Positions 10,130-20,380 are shown, numbered from the stretch's first letter. The stretch is DNA of 64,000 nucleotides from Prochlorococcus marinus str. MIT 9107 (GCF_000759855.1 NZ_JNAI01000001.1:62001-126000), one strand, 5' to 3'. Translations and numbers: made by a program. Notes: generated from the sequence alone by a model not told the origin.

Positions 10130-10774
10130 GTGAACTCAGAAAAAAAACATTTAATCCAAAGCTCAATAAGTTCTTACAAAAGCATTAATAAAACTAGTGC
10201 AGCTGTTCCTACTGTTATAGAACAATCTGGGCGAGGAGAAAGAGCTTTTGATATTTATTCAAGATTATTGAGGGAGAGAATAATTTTTTTAGGTACTGGA
10301 ATTAATGATCAAGTATCTGACTCTCTTGTTGCACAATTATTATTTCTTGAAGCTGAAGATCCTGAAAAAGACATCCAAATTTATATAAACTCGCCTGGTG
10401 GCTCAGTAACAGCGGGAATGGCTATATACGATACTATGCAACAAATATCCCCTGATGTAGTAACAATATGCTTTGGAGTAGCTGCAAGCATGGGCGCATT
10501 TCTACTTTCTGGTGGAGCAAAGGGGAAAAGATTGGCTTTGCCTAATTCTAGGATAATGATTCATCAGCCTCTCGGAGGGGCACAAGGTCAAGCAGTAGAG
10601 ATTGAAATACAGGCTAAAGAAATACTCTTTCTCAAGAAGACATTAAATTCGCTCTTAGCAGAACATACTGGTCAACCTATAGAAAAGATTAATGAAGATA
10701 CAGAAAGAGATTACTTCTTATCTCCCTCAGAAGCAGTCGAATATGGATTGATTGATAAAGTTATCAAAAAATGA
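10130..10774 (+). CDS. clpP: ATP-dependent Clp protease proteolytic subunit
   Basis: ClpP is the serine peptidase barrel that degrades proteins unfolded by ClpX or ClpC. The 214-residue protein shows the catalytic triad: S120 in AASMGAF, H145 in MIHQP and D194 in ERDYF. The first 35 residues are a polar leader that is probably removed as a propeptide. It starts at GTG (10130). It is immediately followed by clpX, whose product contains the IGF loop that docks onto ClpP, so this is the ClpX-partner copy. Cyanobacteria carry several ClpP paralogues plus ClpR; the intact triad rules out ClpR. Confidence 0.95.
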   Translation: MNSEKKHLIQSSISSYKSINKTSAAVPTVIEQSGRGERAFDIYSRLLRERIIFLGTGINDQVSDSLVAQLLFLEAEDPEKDIQIYINSPGGSVTAGMAIYDTMQQISPDVVTICFGVAASMGAFLLSGGAKGKRLALPNSRIMIHQPLGGAQGQAVEIEIQAKEILFLKKTLNSLLAEHTGQPIEKINEDTERDYFLSPSEAVEYGLIDKVIKK

Positions 10775-10876
10775 CAAGCGATACTTATTTTTTAAGAATA
10801 AGATGACGAATCGATGTTTATAAGCAATCCTAGGGAATAGGGAATATTTAACCCTTTACTTTAGACTTTATAATCG

Positions 10877-12244
10877 ATGGCTAAATTCGACGCCCATCTT
10901 AAGTGTTCATTTTGCGGGAAATCACAAGATCAAGTTAGAAAGCTAATAGCTGGTCCTGGGGTTTATATCTGTGATGAGTGCATAGATCTTTGTAATGAAA
11001 TTCTTGATGACGAACTAATTGATAATCAAGCGAACACAAACAACACTCAGCAAGTAAAAAAGAAATTACCAACTGATAATCCCCAAAAATCTATTCCTTT
11101 AGAATTAACCTCAATTCCTAAACCATTAGAAATTAAAAGTTTTCTTGATAATCAAGTAGTTGGACAAGAATCTGCGAAGAAAATTCTATCAGTAGCGGTA
11201 TACAACCACTACAAAAGATTAGCTTGGAAAGTTAAAGAAGAAAATAAAAATAGTAATTCAAAGGATTCACAAGCAACCAAATTACAAAAATCAAATATTT
11301 TACTGATCGGCCCAACTGGAAGCGGAAAAACATTATTAGCACAAACTTTAGCTGAATTTCTAGATGTTCCTTTTGCAGTAGCTGATGCAACGACTTTAAC
11401 GGAAGCTGGATATGTTGGAGAAGATGTTGAAAATATACTTTTAAGACTTTTACAGAAATCAGAAATGAATGTCGAACTAGCTCAAAAAGGAATTATATAC
11501 ATAGACGAAATAGATAAAATTGCCAGAAAGAGCGAAAATCCTTCAATTACTAGAGATGTCTCTGGTGAAGGCGTACAGCAAGCATTATTAAAAATGCTTG
11601 AAGGAACAATTGCTAATGTTCCACCGCAGGGAGGTAGAAAACATCCTTATCATGATTGTATTCAAATTGATACAAGTCAAATTTTATTTATTTGCGGCGG
11701 GGCTTTTATAGGTTTAGAAGATATAGTGCAAAAGCGTTTGGGTAAACACTCAATAGGATTTACCACAAATTCAGATCAGAATAAAGTTGATACTAAGAAA
11801 ATAGTAGACCCAAGAGATGCACTAAAAAATTTAGAGTTAGATGATTTAGTTAAATACGGACTCATTCCAGAATTTATTGGAAGAATTCCCGTTTGTGCTG
11901 TGTTGGAGTGTCTTACAAAAGAAACTTTAGAATCTATTCTAACTCAACCAAGAGATGCACTAGTAAAGCAATTTAAAACTTTACTAAGTATGGATAATGT
12001 TGAATTAAATTTTGAGCCTGATTCTGTAGTAGCCATAGCAAATGAAGCATTTAAAAGAAAAACAGGTGCAAGAGCATTAAGATCAATAATTGAGGAACTA
12101 ATGCTAGACATAATGTACACTTTGCCTTCTGAAGAAAATGTAAAGGAATTCACAATTACAAAAAAAATGGTAGATAATTTATTTTCTTCCAAAATTGTTA
12201 AACTACCTTCAGGGTCAAAAAGGATCATTAAAGAGTCTGCGTAA
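10877..12244 (+). CDS. clpX: ClpX, ATPase subunit of ClpXP
   Basis: ClpX is the AAA+ unfoldase that recognises tagged substrates and feeds them to ClpP. The 455-residue protein has an N-terminal zinc-binding domain with C10, C13, C32 and C35, Walker A GPTGSGKT at about 145-152, Walker [10 protein letters not shown] near 205, a pore-loop-like GYVGED near 180, an IGF-type ClpP-docking segment (HSIGFTT, near 293) and the sensor-2 arginine in GARALRS near 396. A polar insertion (about 118-140) precedes Walker A. It follows clpP by 102 bases, a gap with no gene in it and room for a separate promoter. Complete, with every expected motif. Confidence 0.97.
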   Translation: MAKFDAHLKCSFCGKSQDQVRKLIAGPGVYICDECIDLCNEILDDELIDNQANTNNTQQVKKKLPTDNPQKSIPLELTSIPKPLEIKSFLDNQVVGQESAKKILSVAVYNHYKRLAWKVKEENKNSNSKDSQATKLQKSNILLIGPTGSGKTLLAQTLAEFLDVPFAVADATTLTEAGYVGEDVENILLRLLQKSEMNVELAQKGIIYIDEIDKIARKSENPSITRDVSGEGVQQALLKMLEGTIANVPPQGGRKHPYHDCIQIDTSQILFICGGAFIGLEDIVQKRLGKHSIGFTTNSDQNKVDTKKIVDPRDALKNLELDDLVKYGLIPEFIGRIPVCAVLECLTKETLESILTQPRDALVKQFKTLLSMDNVELNFEPDSVVAIANEAFKRKTGARALRSIIEELMLDIMYTLPSEENVKEFTITKKMVDNLFSSKIVKLPSGSKRIIKESA

Positions 12245-12302
12245 AATTTAGAGCTTAATTATCGCAATTTAAGCCCTAATTGTTCTAATTAATGAAGAAT
12301 AA

Positions 12303-14066
12303 ATGTCTAATATACATAAACCTTTTCATCAAAAATATAGACCCAATAACCTAGATCAACTGGTTGGTCAAAATTTTATATCTATTACTCTAAAACAAGC
12401 ATTATTAACAAAAAAGATTGCTCCTGCATATCTTTTTAATGGTCCAAGAGGTACTGGAAAAACATCAAGTGCAAGAATATTTGCGAAATCTTTAAACTGC
12501 CAGGCATTCGAACAACCAACGATTAATCCTTGTGGTAAATGTGACTTATGTCAACAAATTACAGATGGGAATGCTCTAGATATTATCGAGATTGATGCAG
12601 CGTCTAATACAGGAGTTGAAAATATAAGAGAAATTATAGAAAGAGCAAGGTTTGCACCTACTCAAGCAAGATGGAAAGTATACGTTATTGATGAATGTCA
12701 TATGCTTTCCACAGCAGCTTCAAATGCTTTACTAAAAACTATTGAAGAACCGCCTTCAAGAGTTGTATTTATCCTGGCGACGACAAATCCTGAGAGAGTA
12801 TTAAATACAATCCAAAGTAGATGTCAAAAGTTTGATTTTAGAAGAATAAGCCCTAGTGACATTGTTCAACATTTATCAGAAATAGCAAAAAAAGAATCCA
12901 TTCATTATGAAGTTCAAGCATTAAAAATAATTGCAAAAAGATCTAATGGAGGAATGAGAGATGCACAAAGCCTTCTTGAACAGCTTAATTTACTACCAGA
13001 GGGTATAACAATAAGAAATATTCAAAACTTGCTAGGAGAAGTTTCAGAAATTGAGTTAACCAATTTGATTAAATCATTAATTGAGAATAATGCAGCGTCA
13101 TTAATAATCGCCTGCAACAAATTATATGATGCTGGAAACGAACCCCATCAAATAATTATTGGATTATTAAATATTACAAGAGATTTACTACTACACTCTT
13201 CAAATAATAAATATTCAGATCTTTACTATACTTCTGATGAATTTCAAGATGAATTAGATAAGATCTCAAAAACAATCAATAAATCAACAATAATTAATTG
13301 GCATAATAATCTGAGAAATATTGAATATCAAATCAAAACAAGTGATAATCCAAGGCTTTGGTTTGAAATTCATTTAACTGGCCTTCTAGATAATCAAGAG
13401 GTAGATAGTATTGAGAATAAGCAAGAAAATAAAAATAATTCGACTAAAGAGAAACATGAAAACACAAAAAACAAGGAAACAATTAATAATGAAAATATTT
13501 TCAATAAAACTCCAGAACCAAGAATAAAAGAGAATATAAGCGGCATTGAATTCAATATAAAAAGAGAGACTAAATTAGAAACCTTTAATGAGCTTGAAAA
13601 AGAAAGTATGAGCAATATTTCAGATGAAAGACAAAATGATACTCAACCAAATAATTTAAAAGATAAGTGGGAACTAATTCTTTCTAAATTAGAATTACCA
13701 TCTACAAGAATGTTACTTTCTCAACAAGCCGAACTTGAGAGTTTTGATTCTGAGAAAATCACAATTGCATTATCTCCAAACTGGGAAAATATGATAAAAA
13801 GCAGAAAAGTTATAATCGAAAATACAGTAAAAAAGATATTTGGAGATCAAATAATACTTAATTTTTCCACCAAAGAATTAACTAAAAGTAACCCACAACA
13901 CTCTACAAAAACTAACAAAATTGAAGCAAAGGATCTAAAACCATTAATGAAAATAAAACCAAACAATAATTCCTCAATAAAAATATCCAAAGAGGAAATT
14001 TATGATGATAGTCCCAAAAACTTAGCAAATTTCTTTAATGGAGAAATTATAGACCTTGATGAATAA
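12303..14066 (+). CDS. dnaX: DNA polymerase III subunit gamma/tau
   Basis: DnaX is the ATPase of the clamp loader, loading the beta clamp and tethering polymerases at the fork. The 587-residue protein has Walker A GPRGTGKT at about 47-54, the zinc-binding cysteines C66, C77, C80 and C83, Walker B VYVIDECHML near 130 and the sensor SRC motif (IQSRCQKF) near 176. Residues about 365-455 form a Lys/Asn/Glu-rich linker, followed by a compact C-terminal region like the tau domain. No intein is present, unlike some cyanobacterial dnaX genes. A AAA AAG heptamers occur in frame but are common by chance in this DNA, so I do not claim programmed frameshifting. It ends two bases from a convergent glycosyltransferase gene. 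Confidence 0.93.
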   Translation: MSNIHKPFHQKYRPNNLDQLVGQNFISITLKQALLTKKIAPAYLFNGPRGTGKTSSARIFAKSLNCQAFEQPTINPCGKCDLCQQITDGNALDIIEIDAASNTGVENIREIIERARFAPTQARWKVYVIDECHMLSTAASNALLKTIEEPPSRVVFILATTNPERVLNTIQSRCQKFDFRRISPSDIVQHLSEIAKKESIHYEVQALKIIAKRSNGGMRDAQSLLEQLNLLPEGITIRNIQNLLGEVSEIELTNLIKSLIENNAASLIIACNKLYDAGNEPHQIIIGLLNITRDLLLHSSNNKYSDLYYTSDEFQDELDKISKTINKSTIINWHNNLRNIEYQIKTSDNPRLWFEIHLTGLLDNQEVDSIENKQENKNNSTKEKHENTKNKETINNENIFNKTPEPRIKENISGIEFNIKRETKLETFNELEKESMSNISDERQNDTQPNNLKDKWELILSKLELPSTRMLLSQQAELESFDSEKITIALSPNWENMIKSRKVIIENTVKKIFGDQIILNFSTKELTKSNPQHSTKTNKIEAKDLKPLMKIKPNNNSSIKISKEEIYDDSPKNLANFFNGEIIDLDE

Positions 14067-14067
14067 A

Positions 14068-15369
14068 TTAAACTCCAGTATGAATAGTTTTTCGCCAAAG
14101 AATCTTTTTGGGAAAAATAGACATTTTTAGTGTTACCCAAGGGATTACTAGAAACCAATGTGATAAATAAAAAACTGATACAAATGTCATCAGAAAATTT
14201 CCTTTTTGCAATACCGGGACTTCGCTTTCACATGAAGATCCGTACCAAAAAGCAATTCCAGATAACATAAAAGCTGTGAATGAAATAGGCCAGTAAATTG
14301 GTGAATCTAATAAAACGATACTGAGAACTAAATCAAAAATAGAAATAATTGGTAGTGCATATTGCAAAATGAAAAAATAAGTTAAATCAAATTTCTGAAA
14401 AAAATCAATTTTATTAGTAAATAATTGATCCCCATAATCAAAAAATCTTTGCAAGCCTCCCTCTGCCCATCTTTGCCTTTGTGCTAATAAAGCATTTAAA
14501 TTCTCAACTGCCTCTTCCATAACTGGAGGATCCCATAAGATTCCAATTCTAGATTTTGATAATAATAATCTTAAACTTAAATCTAAATCGTCCGTAACTG
14601 TGTCTTCATTAAAGGAACCACACGACACTAAGATATCTTTTTTTATTAATTGACCATTCCCCCTTAATTCAGAAACTCCAGCAACTGATAATCTTCCATA
14701 TTGAAAGATTGCATCCATAGCCATCTCCATAGACTGACATGAAGTTAAAAAATTCTTACTCACATTTATTACTGATTTTCTTAATTGAACTGCGGACCAA
14801 TCACCCTCTTTTACAAAATTAAACAACCTGATCAAAGAATCTTGCTTTAATTGAGCATCAGCATCCAAAACTAATAACCATTCTCCATGAGTAAACTTTA
14901 AGGCATAATTTAAAGCTCCTGACTTCCCGCCTCCTGCATTTGGAGAACGACTTACTACTTTTAGCTTGTCAAATTGTCTGGATAATCGATTTAGAATTAA
15001 GGGCGTCTTATCTGAACTACCATCATCAATTATAAAAATATTTAATTTATTTTTTGGATAATCTAAGTTAAATAACCTTTCAACTAATCTTGCTATAACA
15101 TTCTCCTCATCTCTAGCTGCGACTAAAACATCAATTATAGGTAACTCTTTATTAGTAACTCTACTGCTAAAAGTATTTGAAAGCTTGTTCCTTTTGAAAT
15201 TTCTAGAGATAACTATTAAACCATAAAAAGAAATGACGAAAGCAAGAATCCATATAAAGTAAAAAAAGCCTTCGATATTATTAACATGAGGAATAATAGC
15301 TACTAAAAAACAAGAACTAAGAAATAGCAACGACTTTAATCTTCGATTTTTATAAAAACCATTACTCAT
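14068..15369 (-). CDS. Membrane glycosyltransferase, family 2 (processive type)
   Basis: A 433-residue inner-membrane GT2 enzyme resembling polysaccharide synthases such as IcaA/BcsA. Two N-terminal membrane segments (about 13-29 and 35-55) precede a GT-A domain with DDGSSDKTP near 115, the DAD metal-binding motif at 169-171, the TDD acidic motif at 259-261, which would hold the catalytic base, and QRQRW at 297-301, the acceptor-site signature of processive enzymes. Several hydrophobic segments follow from about residue 325. It probably transfers sugars from a nucleotide donor to a lipid or a growing cell-surface polymer; the sugar cannot be deduced. It sits 27 bases downstream of a SpoIID-domain gene on the same strand, hinting at a shared envelope role. 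Function at family level only. Confidence 0.85.
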   Translation of the reverse strand: MSNGFYKNRRLKSLLFLSSCFLVAIIPHVNNIEGFFYFIWILAFVISFYGLIVISRNFKRNKLSNTFSSRVTNKELPIIDVLVAARDEENVIARLVERLFNLDYPKNKLNIFIIDDGSSDKTPLILNRLSRQFDKLKVVSRSPNAGGGKSGALNYALKFTHGEWLLVLDADAQLKQDSLIRLFNFVKEGDWSAVQLRKSVINVSKNFLTSCQSMEMAMDAIFQYGRLSVAGVSELRGNGQLIKKDILVSCGSFNEDTVTDDLDLSLRLLLSKSRIGILWDPPVMEEAVENLNALLAQRQRWAEGGLQRFFDYGDQLFTNKIDFFQKFDLTYFFILQYALPIISIFDLVLSIVLLDSPIYWPISFTAFMLSGIAFWYGSSCESEVPVLQKGNFLMTFVSVFYLSHWFLVIPWVTLKMSIFPKKILWRKTIHTGV

Positions 15370-15396
15370 AAAAGTAAATTGCTAATTATTGAATTT

Positions 15397-16932
15397 TCAT
15401 TGAGACAATATCTCAATTTTTTCAAGTTTTGCATCTTGATAGTAATGATTCAATATTTGTTCATAAGAAAATCCTAATTCAGCCATCTCAATTGCTCCTG
15501 CTTGTGATAAACCTACACCATGACCGAAGCCTCCTCCCTTCAAAAGCCACAAATCATCACTTAATTTATTAATAGTAAATAAATTACTAGGGATGAAACT
15601 TAATACTCGTCGAATATCATCTTTAACTAAAACAATAGATTGATTAACTTTGTTCGTCTTTATTTGTAATTTTGTTACTCTGCCGCTTGAACCCCTTTCA
15701 ATAACATTTAAATCCAAAACATTTTGATTAGAGTTTATAAGTTTATTTTTAATTAAATTTTCTTTAATCATAAGACTTGAAATTTTTTTATTCCAGCGAA
15801 AAAGAGAATGATTGCTCCCATAAAATTGTGCTTTATCAAAATCTAAAAAATGATTTAATTCAAATTCACTTGGAATTGGAAGTTTAAAAATTTTTTTTAA
15901 TGATTTAGAGCCATCTATGATTGAATTAAAATAAGAATAATTTTGCATTTGCCAAGACTCTCCCGAGGTAGCAGATACGCCACCATTAGAACCATGATAA
16001 AAAGCATTTATTGGTTGATTTTCATATGTGAGAATTAAATTTGAGGTTGCTTCTATAGCTTTTTGTACTTTCTTATATTTAGTTTTAGGAGGCTTATAAA
16101 CTTGGCATTGAGTGCTTATACATAAATGATATTTATCCATATTAAATCTTTCAGAATTGTAAATTCCCCACGTTCGTGCAATAACTGCTTGTGCTTTAAG
16201 TGCTTCTAGAGGGGAACTCGGTCCAATTTCGTATGGTAAAACACCTTCCAAATAATCATCAAACTTAATTTTTTGAATTAATGTCCAAGTGCCATATGAA
16301 TCTTGTATTAAATAAAAATTTTGACCAAAATAAACATCATTTATTTTTATATCCTCGTCAGCATAAATATGTATGGGTCCTTCAAGTTTCTTAAACCCAT
16401 ACTCACTATTAAGAAAAGGAGTAATTTGAATATTTTTTATTTTCCTGAAAATCTTATTTTTTAATTCAAACTCTGGCAAATCATCTTCAAATGGAATCCA
16501 TACCTCCCAATTCTCAGGGTAAGCAACAGTAGTCTTAAATCCTTTATCTTTTAGTTTCTCTGCTTGTTTTTTTGCTGATTCATAGCTGGCAAAAGGGCCA
16601 AAAACAATTCTTTCTATTGTCTTTGGATTTTTGATTGGTATATCCCTCCAGGTAATATTTATTTGTTTTGAGTTATGCTTGATACCATTAGAAGAATGCA
16701 AGTTTAAAAAACCTTTATCAGTTTTAAAATTAATATTCTTTTTTATAGAAAAACTATCATTTTCACTGCCAAGATATTGCTTTAAACCAATTAAAAATTT
16801 TCCTTTTTTAATTTCTTTATTTAGTTCAACCTTTATCAGTTCTTCTGAAATTACATTATAAGCAACTTTAGTATTTATTAAAAGGAATATAAAGCTTAAA
16901 AATAAATTTAAAAAGGTAAATTTAAGTTTCAT
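15397..16932 (-). CDS. SPOR-like/SpoIID-domain exported protein
   Basis: A 511-residue exported protein. A hydrophobic N-terminal segment (about 4-24) acts as signal peptide or anchor. Around residues 100-135 there is a SPOR-like stretch (VFGPFASYESAKKQAEKL) of the type that binds glycan strands stripped of peptides. Residues about 215-500 match the SpoIID/LytB domain: DYLEGVLPYEIG, ALKAQAVIARTWG, a Tyr/Cys-containing STQCQVYKPP, and the closing GFGHGVGLSQAGAIEMA. SpoIID in Bacillus is a lytic transglycosylase acting on denuded peptidoglycan; cyanobacterial homologues probably remodel the cell wall (inference). It precedes the GT2 gene on the same strand and is divergent from rpmI. Long Lys/Asn-rich spacers are typical of AT-driven drift. 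Confidence 0.86.
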   Translation of the reverse strand: MKLKFTFLNLFLSFIFLLINTKVAYNVISEELIKVELNKEIKKGKFLIGLKQYLGSENDSFSIKKNINFKTDKGFLNLHSSNGIKHNSKQINITWRDIPIKNPKTIERIVFGPFASYESAKKQAEKLKDKGFKTTVAYPENWEVWIPFEDDLPEFELKNKIFRKIKNIQITPFLNSEYGFKKLEGPIHIYADEDIKINDVYFGQNFYLIQDSYGTWTLIQKIKFDDYLEGVLPYEIGPSSPLEALKAQAVIARTWGIYNSERFNMDKYHLCISTQCQVYKPPKTKYKKVQKAIEATSNLILTYENQPINAFYHGSNGGVSATSGESWQMQNYSYFNSIIDGSKSLKKIFKLPIPSEFELNHFLDFDKAQFYGSNHSLFRWNKKISSLMIKENLIKNKLINSNQNVLDLNVIERGSSGRVTKLQIKTNKVNQSIVLVKDDIRRVLSFIPSNLFTINKLSDDLWLLKGGGFGHGVGLSQAGAIEMAELGFSYEQILNHYYQDAKLEKIEILSQ

Positions 16933-17023
16933 AAGTAAGAGATTTCTTTATCAATTAAAAACTTTAATTTGCACCAATGCGTATAAAGGTTTAGATTATT
17001 CTAATTAAACACATTTGGCTTAA

Positions 17024-17221
17024 ATGTCTAAACTAAAAACTCGAAAATCAGCTGCCAAAAGATTTAAAGCTACTGCGACGGGTAAATTCATGAGAAGAAG
17101 GGCTTTCCATAATCATTTACTTGACCATAAAAGCTCAAAATTAAAAAGACATCTTTCAACAAAAGCAGTAGTTGATGAAAGAGATGCCGATAATGTAAGA
17201 TTAATGATCCCCTACGCATAA
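17024..17221 (+). CDS. rpmI: 50S ribosomal protein L35
   Basis: A 65-residue basic protein with the L35 signature [11 protein letters not shown] at the N terminus and a [12 protein letters not shown] stretch near 32-43. It is a structural part of the large ribosomal subunit. It is followed 28 bases later by rplT, the usual bacterial rpmI-rplT order; infC, often the first gene of this operon, is not adjacent here. Confidence 0.97.
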
Positions 17222-17249
17222 AGTTTTAACCCATTTTCATTTATAATTC

Positions 17250-17597
17250 ATGGCACGTGTAAAAAGAGGCAATATAGCCAGAAAAAGAAGAAACAAAATC
17301 TTAAATCTTGCAAAAGGTTTTAGAGGAGGAAACAAAAATCTTTTCAGAACAGCAAATCAAAGAGTAATGAAGGCTCTTTGCAATGCTTACAGAGATAGAA
17401 GAAGAAGAAAAAGAGATTTTAGGAGACTTTGGATTGCTAGAATTAATGCTTCAGCCAGAATAAATGGAACTAACTATAGCAAATTAATAAATGGCATGAA
17501 AAATTCCGAAATTATCATTAATAGAAAAATGCTTTCTCAATTAGCCTTGAACGATCCAAAATGTTTTGAAAAAATAGTTTCTTCCGTTAGTAATTAG
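17250..17597 (+). CDS. rplT: 50S ribosomal protein L20
   Basis: A 115-residue, very basic protein with the L20 features [13 protein letters not shown] at the N terminus, [12 protein letters not shown] near 22-33 and [14 protein letters not shown] near 47. L20 binds 23S rRNA early in assembly of the large subunit, and in several bacteria represses its own operon by binding the mRNA leader. The rpmI leader here is short (91 bases to the divergent gene), and I see no obvious mimic of the rRNA site. Length is normal. Confidence 0.97.
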   Translation: MARVKRGNIARKRRNKILNLAKGFRGGNKNLFRTANQRVMKALCNAYRDRRRRKRDFRRLWIARINASARINGTNYSKLINGMKNSEIIINRKMLSQLALNDPKCFEKIVSSVSN

Positions 17598-17607
17598 AAA
17601 AAAAGAA

Positions 17608-17613
17608 TATAAT
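17608..17613 (+). promoter_or_regulatory. Candidate -10 element before the TPR-thiG pair
   Basis: TATAAT lies 21 bases before the ATG of the TPR gene. No convincing -35 accompanies it, and chance matches are frequent in AT-rich DNA, so this is a weak call. Confidence 0.25.
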
Positions 17614-17634
17614 CTTAAAAAGTAATTATAAATA

Positions 17635-18192
17635 ATGGAAATATCTTCCTTTCAATCCTATTTAATAATTCTTTTTGTTGTATTAATAATAATTTCTATT
17701 TTTGTATTCAGACAATTTTTTAGAACAAGAAGTGAAGAATTAAATTTAGTGAAATTCGAACAGAAGGGTTTAGATTCTCTAACTACAGCTACAGAATTAT
17801 ATGAATTTGGGTCTATTCAAATTAAAAAAAGATTATATTCTGAAGCAACTAAGACTTTTTTAAAAGCTATTGAAAATTATGAAAATGAACCTGATGAAGC
17901 CAAAGCCATAATAAATAATGCTTTAGGCTTTTCTTATGCTGCTCAAAATGAATTTAAAAAAGCCATTAAATACTATAAATATGCACTAAAAACACTCCCA
18001 GAATATCCGATAGCCCTAAATAATCTCGCATCAGCACAACAGCTTTTATTGGAATACGAATCGGCATATGCCACTTATCAAAAGGTTTTATTGATAGATC
18101 CAAAAAACAAAACAGCAATTAAAAAAAGCAAGGAGTTAGAAAAAAGAAATGATTACAAACCTTATAAAGGAATACAAGATAAGGGATTCTAA
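17635..18192 (+). CDS. Membrane-anchored tetratricopeptide-repeat protein
   Basis: A 185-residue protein with one N-terminal membrane segment (about 8-24) and a cytoplasmic or lumenal part built of three to four TPR helix pairs. The repeats are visible as [23 protein letters not shown] (split near residues 97-120), then [22 protein letters not shown], each ending near a Pro-x-x position. TPRs are protein-docking scaffolds; in cyanobacteria such anchored TPR proteins often assist photosystem or pigment assembly, but nothing here identifies the partner. It lies 37 bases after rplT and two bases before thiG, so it is likely co-transcribed with thiG. Confidence 0.8.
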   Translation: MEISSFQSYLIILFVVLIIISIFVFRQFFRTRSEELNLVKFEQKGLDSLTTATELYEFGSIQIKKRLYSEATKTFLKAIENYENEPDEAKAIINNALGFSYAAQNEFKKAIKYYKYALKTLPEYPIALNNLASAQQLLLEYESAYATYQKVLLIDPKNKTAIKKSKELEKRNDYKPYKGIQDKGF

Positions 18193-18194
18193 AT

Positions 18195-18989
18195 ATGGAA
18201 AATTTTTCATCTTTACTAATCGGAGGAAAACAGTTTTCCAGTAGATTGATGGTAGGTACTGGTAAATTCAAATCTGCACAAGACATGGAGGAAAGTTTGT
18301 CAAAGTCAGAAACAGAAATTATAACAGTCGCTGTTAGAAGAATTAAAAATGATCAGACTGGAGAAAATTTACTCGAAAAGATTAACTGGAAAAAATACTG
18401 GATGCTTCCTAATACAGCTGGTTGTGTAAATGCTGATGAAGCAGTCAGAATAGCAATTTTGGGAAGAGAGCTTGCAAAATTATCTGGACAAGAAGAAAAT
18501 AATTTTGTCAAATTAGAAGTTATTCCTGACAAAAAGTATTTGCTCCCAGATCCAATAGAAACCCTAAAAGCAGCTGAAGTTTTAATAAAAAAGGGTTTTG
18601 CTGTACTTCCCTATATAAATGCAGATCCTATCCTCGCAAAAAGACTAGAGGAAGTAGGTTGTTCAACTGTAATGCCATTAGGCTCCCCAATTGGCTCCGG
18701 ACAGGGTTTATTAAATTTGTCAAACATAGCAATTATTATTGAGAATGCCAAAGTGCCAGTGATAATTGACGCTGGAATTGGGGTACCTAGTGAAGCTTCT
18801 CAAGCTATGGAACTTGGAGCTGATGGTGTCTTAATAAATAGTGCAATCGCACTAGCTAAAAATCCGCCTCTAATGGCTCAAGCTATAAATTATGGAGTAA
18901 AAGCTGGCAGGCATGCTTTTCTTGCAGGAAGAATTGAAAGGCAAAGTTTTGCAATTGCAAGTTCACCAGAAAAAAACATATCTATCTAA
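18195..18989 (+). CDS. thiG: Thiazole synthase
   Basis: ThiG forms the thiazole phosphate ring of thiamine from 1-deoxy-D-xylulose 5-phosphate, ThiS-thiocarboxylate and dehydroglycine. The 264-residue barrel has the Schiff-base lysine in VKLEVIPD near residue 110, the [12 protein letters not shown] loop near 158, and the phosphate-binding [12 protein letters not shown] near 210. In some cyanobacteria ThiG is fused to the glycine oxidase ThiO; here it stands alone, so dehydroglycine must come from a separate enzyme, and the flavoprotein at 62915-63997 is one candidate. It begins two bases after the TPR gene. The 170 bases downstream hold no gene and lead into sqdB. Confidence 0.95.
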   Translation: MENFSSLLIGGKQFSSRLMVGTGKFKSAQDMEESLSKSETEIITVAVRRIKNDQTGENLLEKINWKKYWMLPNTAGCVNADEAVRIAILGRELAKLSGQEENNFVKLEVIPDKKYLLPDPIETLKAAEVLIKKGFAVLPYINADPILAKRLEEVGCSTVMPLGSPIGSGQGLLNLSNIAIIIENAKVPVIIDAGIGVPSEASQAMELGADGVLINSAIALAKNPPLMAQAINYGVKAGRHAFLAGRIERQSFAIASSPEKNISI

Positions 18990-19159
18990 TTCTCGAAAGT
19001 TAAAAAATTTTAAAAGATAGTAAAAATTTATTATTTGGTTTTATTTATTGTATTTAAGAAAGAAGATTTGAAACTTTTTACAATATTTTTTAGCAAATAG
19101 GAAGCACACTGTAGTAATTTAATAAATATATTATGAATCTATTAATTCTGGAGTTTTGA

Positions 19160-20353
19160 GTGAAAGTTATTGTTCTTGGTGGAGATGGTTTTTGCGGTTG
19201 GCCTTGTGCGGTAAATTTAGCAGAACAAAATCATGATGTAATTATTGTCGACAATTTAAGTCGTAGAAAAATAGATATTGATCTAGAAGTAGAATCTTTA
19301 ACTCCGATTTCTTCAATAACAGAAAGACTTTCTGTATGGAAAGAGATAGGAGGTAAACCCATGAGATTCCTTAATATGGATATCTCCAAACAATATCAAA
19401 AATTACTTAATTTGCTTATCGAAGAAAAACCAGATTCAGTTATCCATTTTGCAGAACAAAGAGCAGCACCCTACTCAATGAAATCGAGTTTTACTAAAAG
19501 ATATACAGTCGATAATAATGTTAATGGGACACACAACCTTCTTGCTGCAATCGTAGAGAGTAATTTAGATATTCATGTAGTTCATTTAGGAACGATGGGA
19601 GTCTATGGATATGGATCCCATAGAGGTGCAACAATTCCAGAAGGTTATTTAAAAGTTGAAGTTCCACAACCTGATGGAAGTCGCTTTGAAGAAGAAATAT
19701 TACACCCAGCTAGTCCAGGTAGTGTTTACCATATGACCAAAACTTTAGATCAATTATTATTTCTTTACTACAACAAAAATGATCTTGTAAGAATCACTGA
19801 TTTGCATCAAGGTATTGTTTGGGGAACAAATACGGAAGCAACTTTGAGAGATCCTAGATTGACAAACAGATTTGACTATGACGGAGATTATGGAACTGTT
19901 CTAAACAGATTTCTAATGCAAGCTGCCATTGGATATCCATTAAGTGTTCATGGTACAGGAGGGCAAACAAGAGCATTTATACATATAAAAGACTCTGTAA
20001 AATGTGTACAACTTGCTCTTGAAAATCCTCCAAAACCAGGCGAGAGAGTCAAGATCTTTAATCAAATGACTGAAAGTCATCAAGTTGGAGAACTAGCTAA
20101 AAAAGTTGCATCTTTAACCGGAGCTGATATCAATTATCTACCAAATCCAAGAAATGAAGCAGTTGAAAATGATTTAATTGTTGATAATAAATGCTTTATA
20201 GAATTAGGTTTAAACCCAACAACTCTCGATAATGGCTTACTAGAAGAAGTGGTAGAGGTTGCTAAAAAATACTCCAAGCGATGTGATTTAAAACGCATAC
20301 CGTGTGTTTCATCATGGACCAAAAAACAAGCTGAAGCCATAAAGACTAATTAA
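19160..20353 (+). CDS. sqdB: UDP-sulfoquinovose synthase
   Basis: SqdB combines UDP-glucose with sulfite to give UDP-sulfoquinovose, the head-group donor for the thylakoid sulfolipid SQDG. The 397-residue short-chain dehydrogenase-like protein has the NAD loop GGDGFCG at 7-13, T145 in LGTMGVYG, and the catalytic Y190 and K194 in VYHMTK, the same triad as plant SQD1. It starts at GTG (19160) preceded by TGGAG with six-base spacing. An ATG 27 bases upstream opens an eight-codon frame whose TGA touches this GTG. SqdX follows after 27 bases. Sulfolipid replaces phospholipid in phosphorus-poor oceans, which fits the presumed habitat. Confidence 0.96.
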   Translation: MKVIVLGGDGFCGWPCAVNLAEQNHDVIIVDNLSRRKIDIDLEVESLTPISSITERLSVWKEIGGKPMRFLNMDISKQYQKLLNLLIEEKPDSVIHFAEQRAAPYSMKSSFTKRYTVDNNVNGTHNLLAAIVESNLDIHVVHLGTMGVYGYGSHRGATIPEGYLKVEVPQPDGSRFEEEILHPASPGSVYHMTKTLDQLLFLYYNKNDLVRITDLHQGIVWGTNTEATLRDPRLTNRFDYDGDYGTVLNRFLMQAAIGYPLSVHGTGGQTRAFIHIKDSVKCVQLALENPPKPGERVKIFNQMTESHQVGELAKKVASLTGADINYLPNPRNEAVENDLIVDNKCFIELGLNPTTLDNGLLEEVVEVAKKYSKRCDLKRIPCVSSWTKKQAEAIKTN

Positions 20354-20380
20354 AATTTCTGAAATATTTACCTTAAGAAA

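Noticed and set aside
10775-10876. Possible small RNA (such as SRP RNA) between clpP and clpX
   Set aside because: The conserved GGAAGCAGC-type apical loop of SRP RNA is absent and no long stem is evident.
13829-13835. A AAA AAG heptamer in frame in dnaX, as in the E. coli frameshift site
   Set aside because: The same heptamer also occurs in frame near codon 37, and A runs are common here. The site lies at codon 511, after the linker, without a visible upstream Shine-Dalgarno or strong downstream hairpin.
18195-18989. ThiO-ThiG fusion
   Set aside because: Only the 264-residue ThiG part is present; the preceding gene is a TPR protein, not an oxidase.
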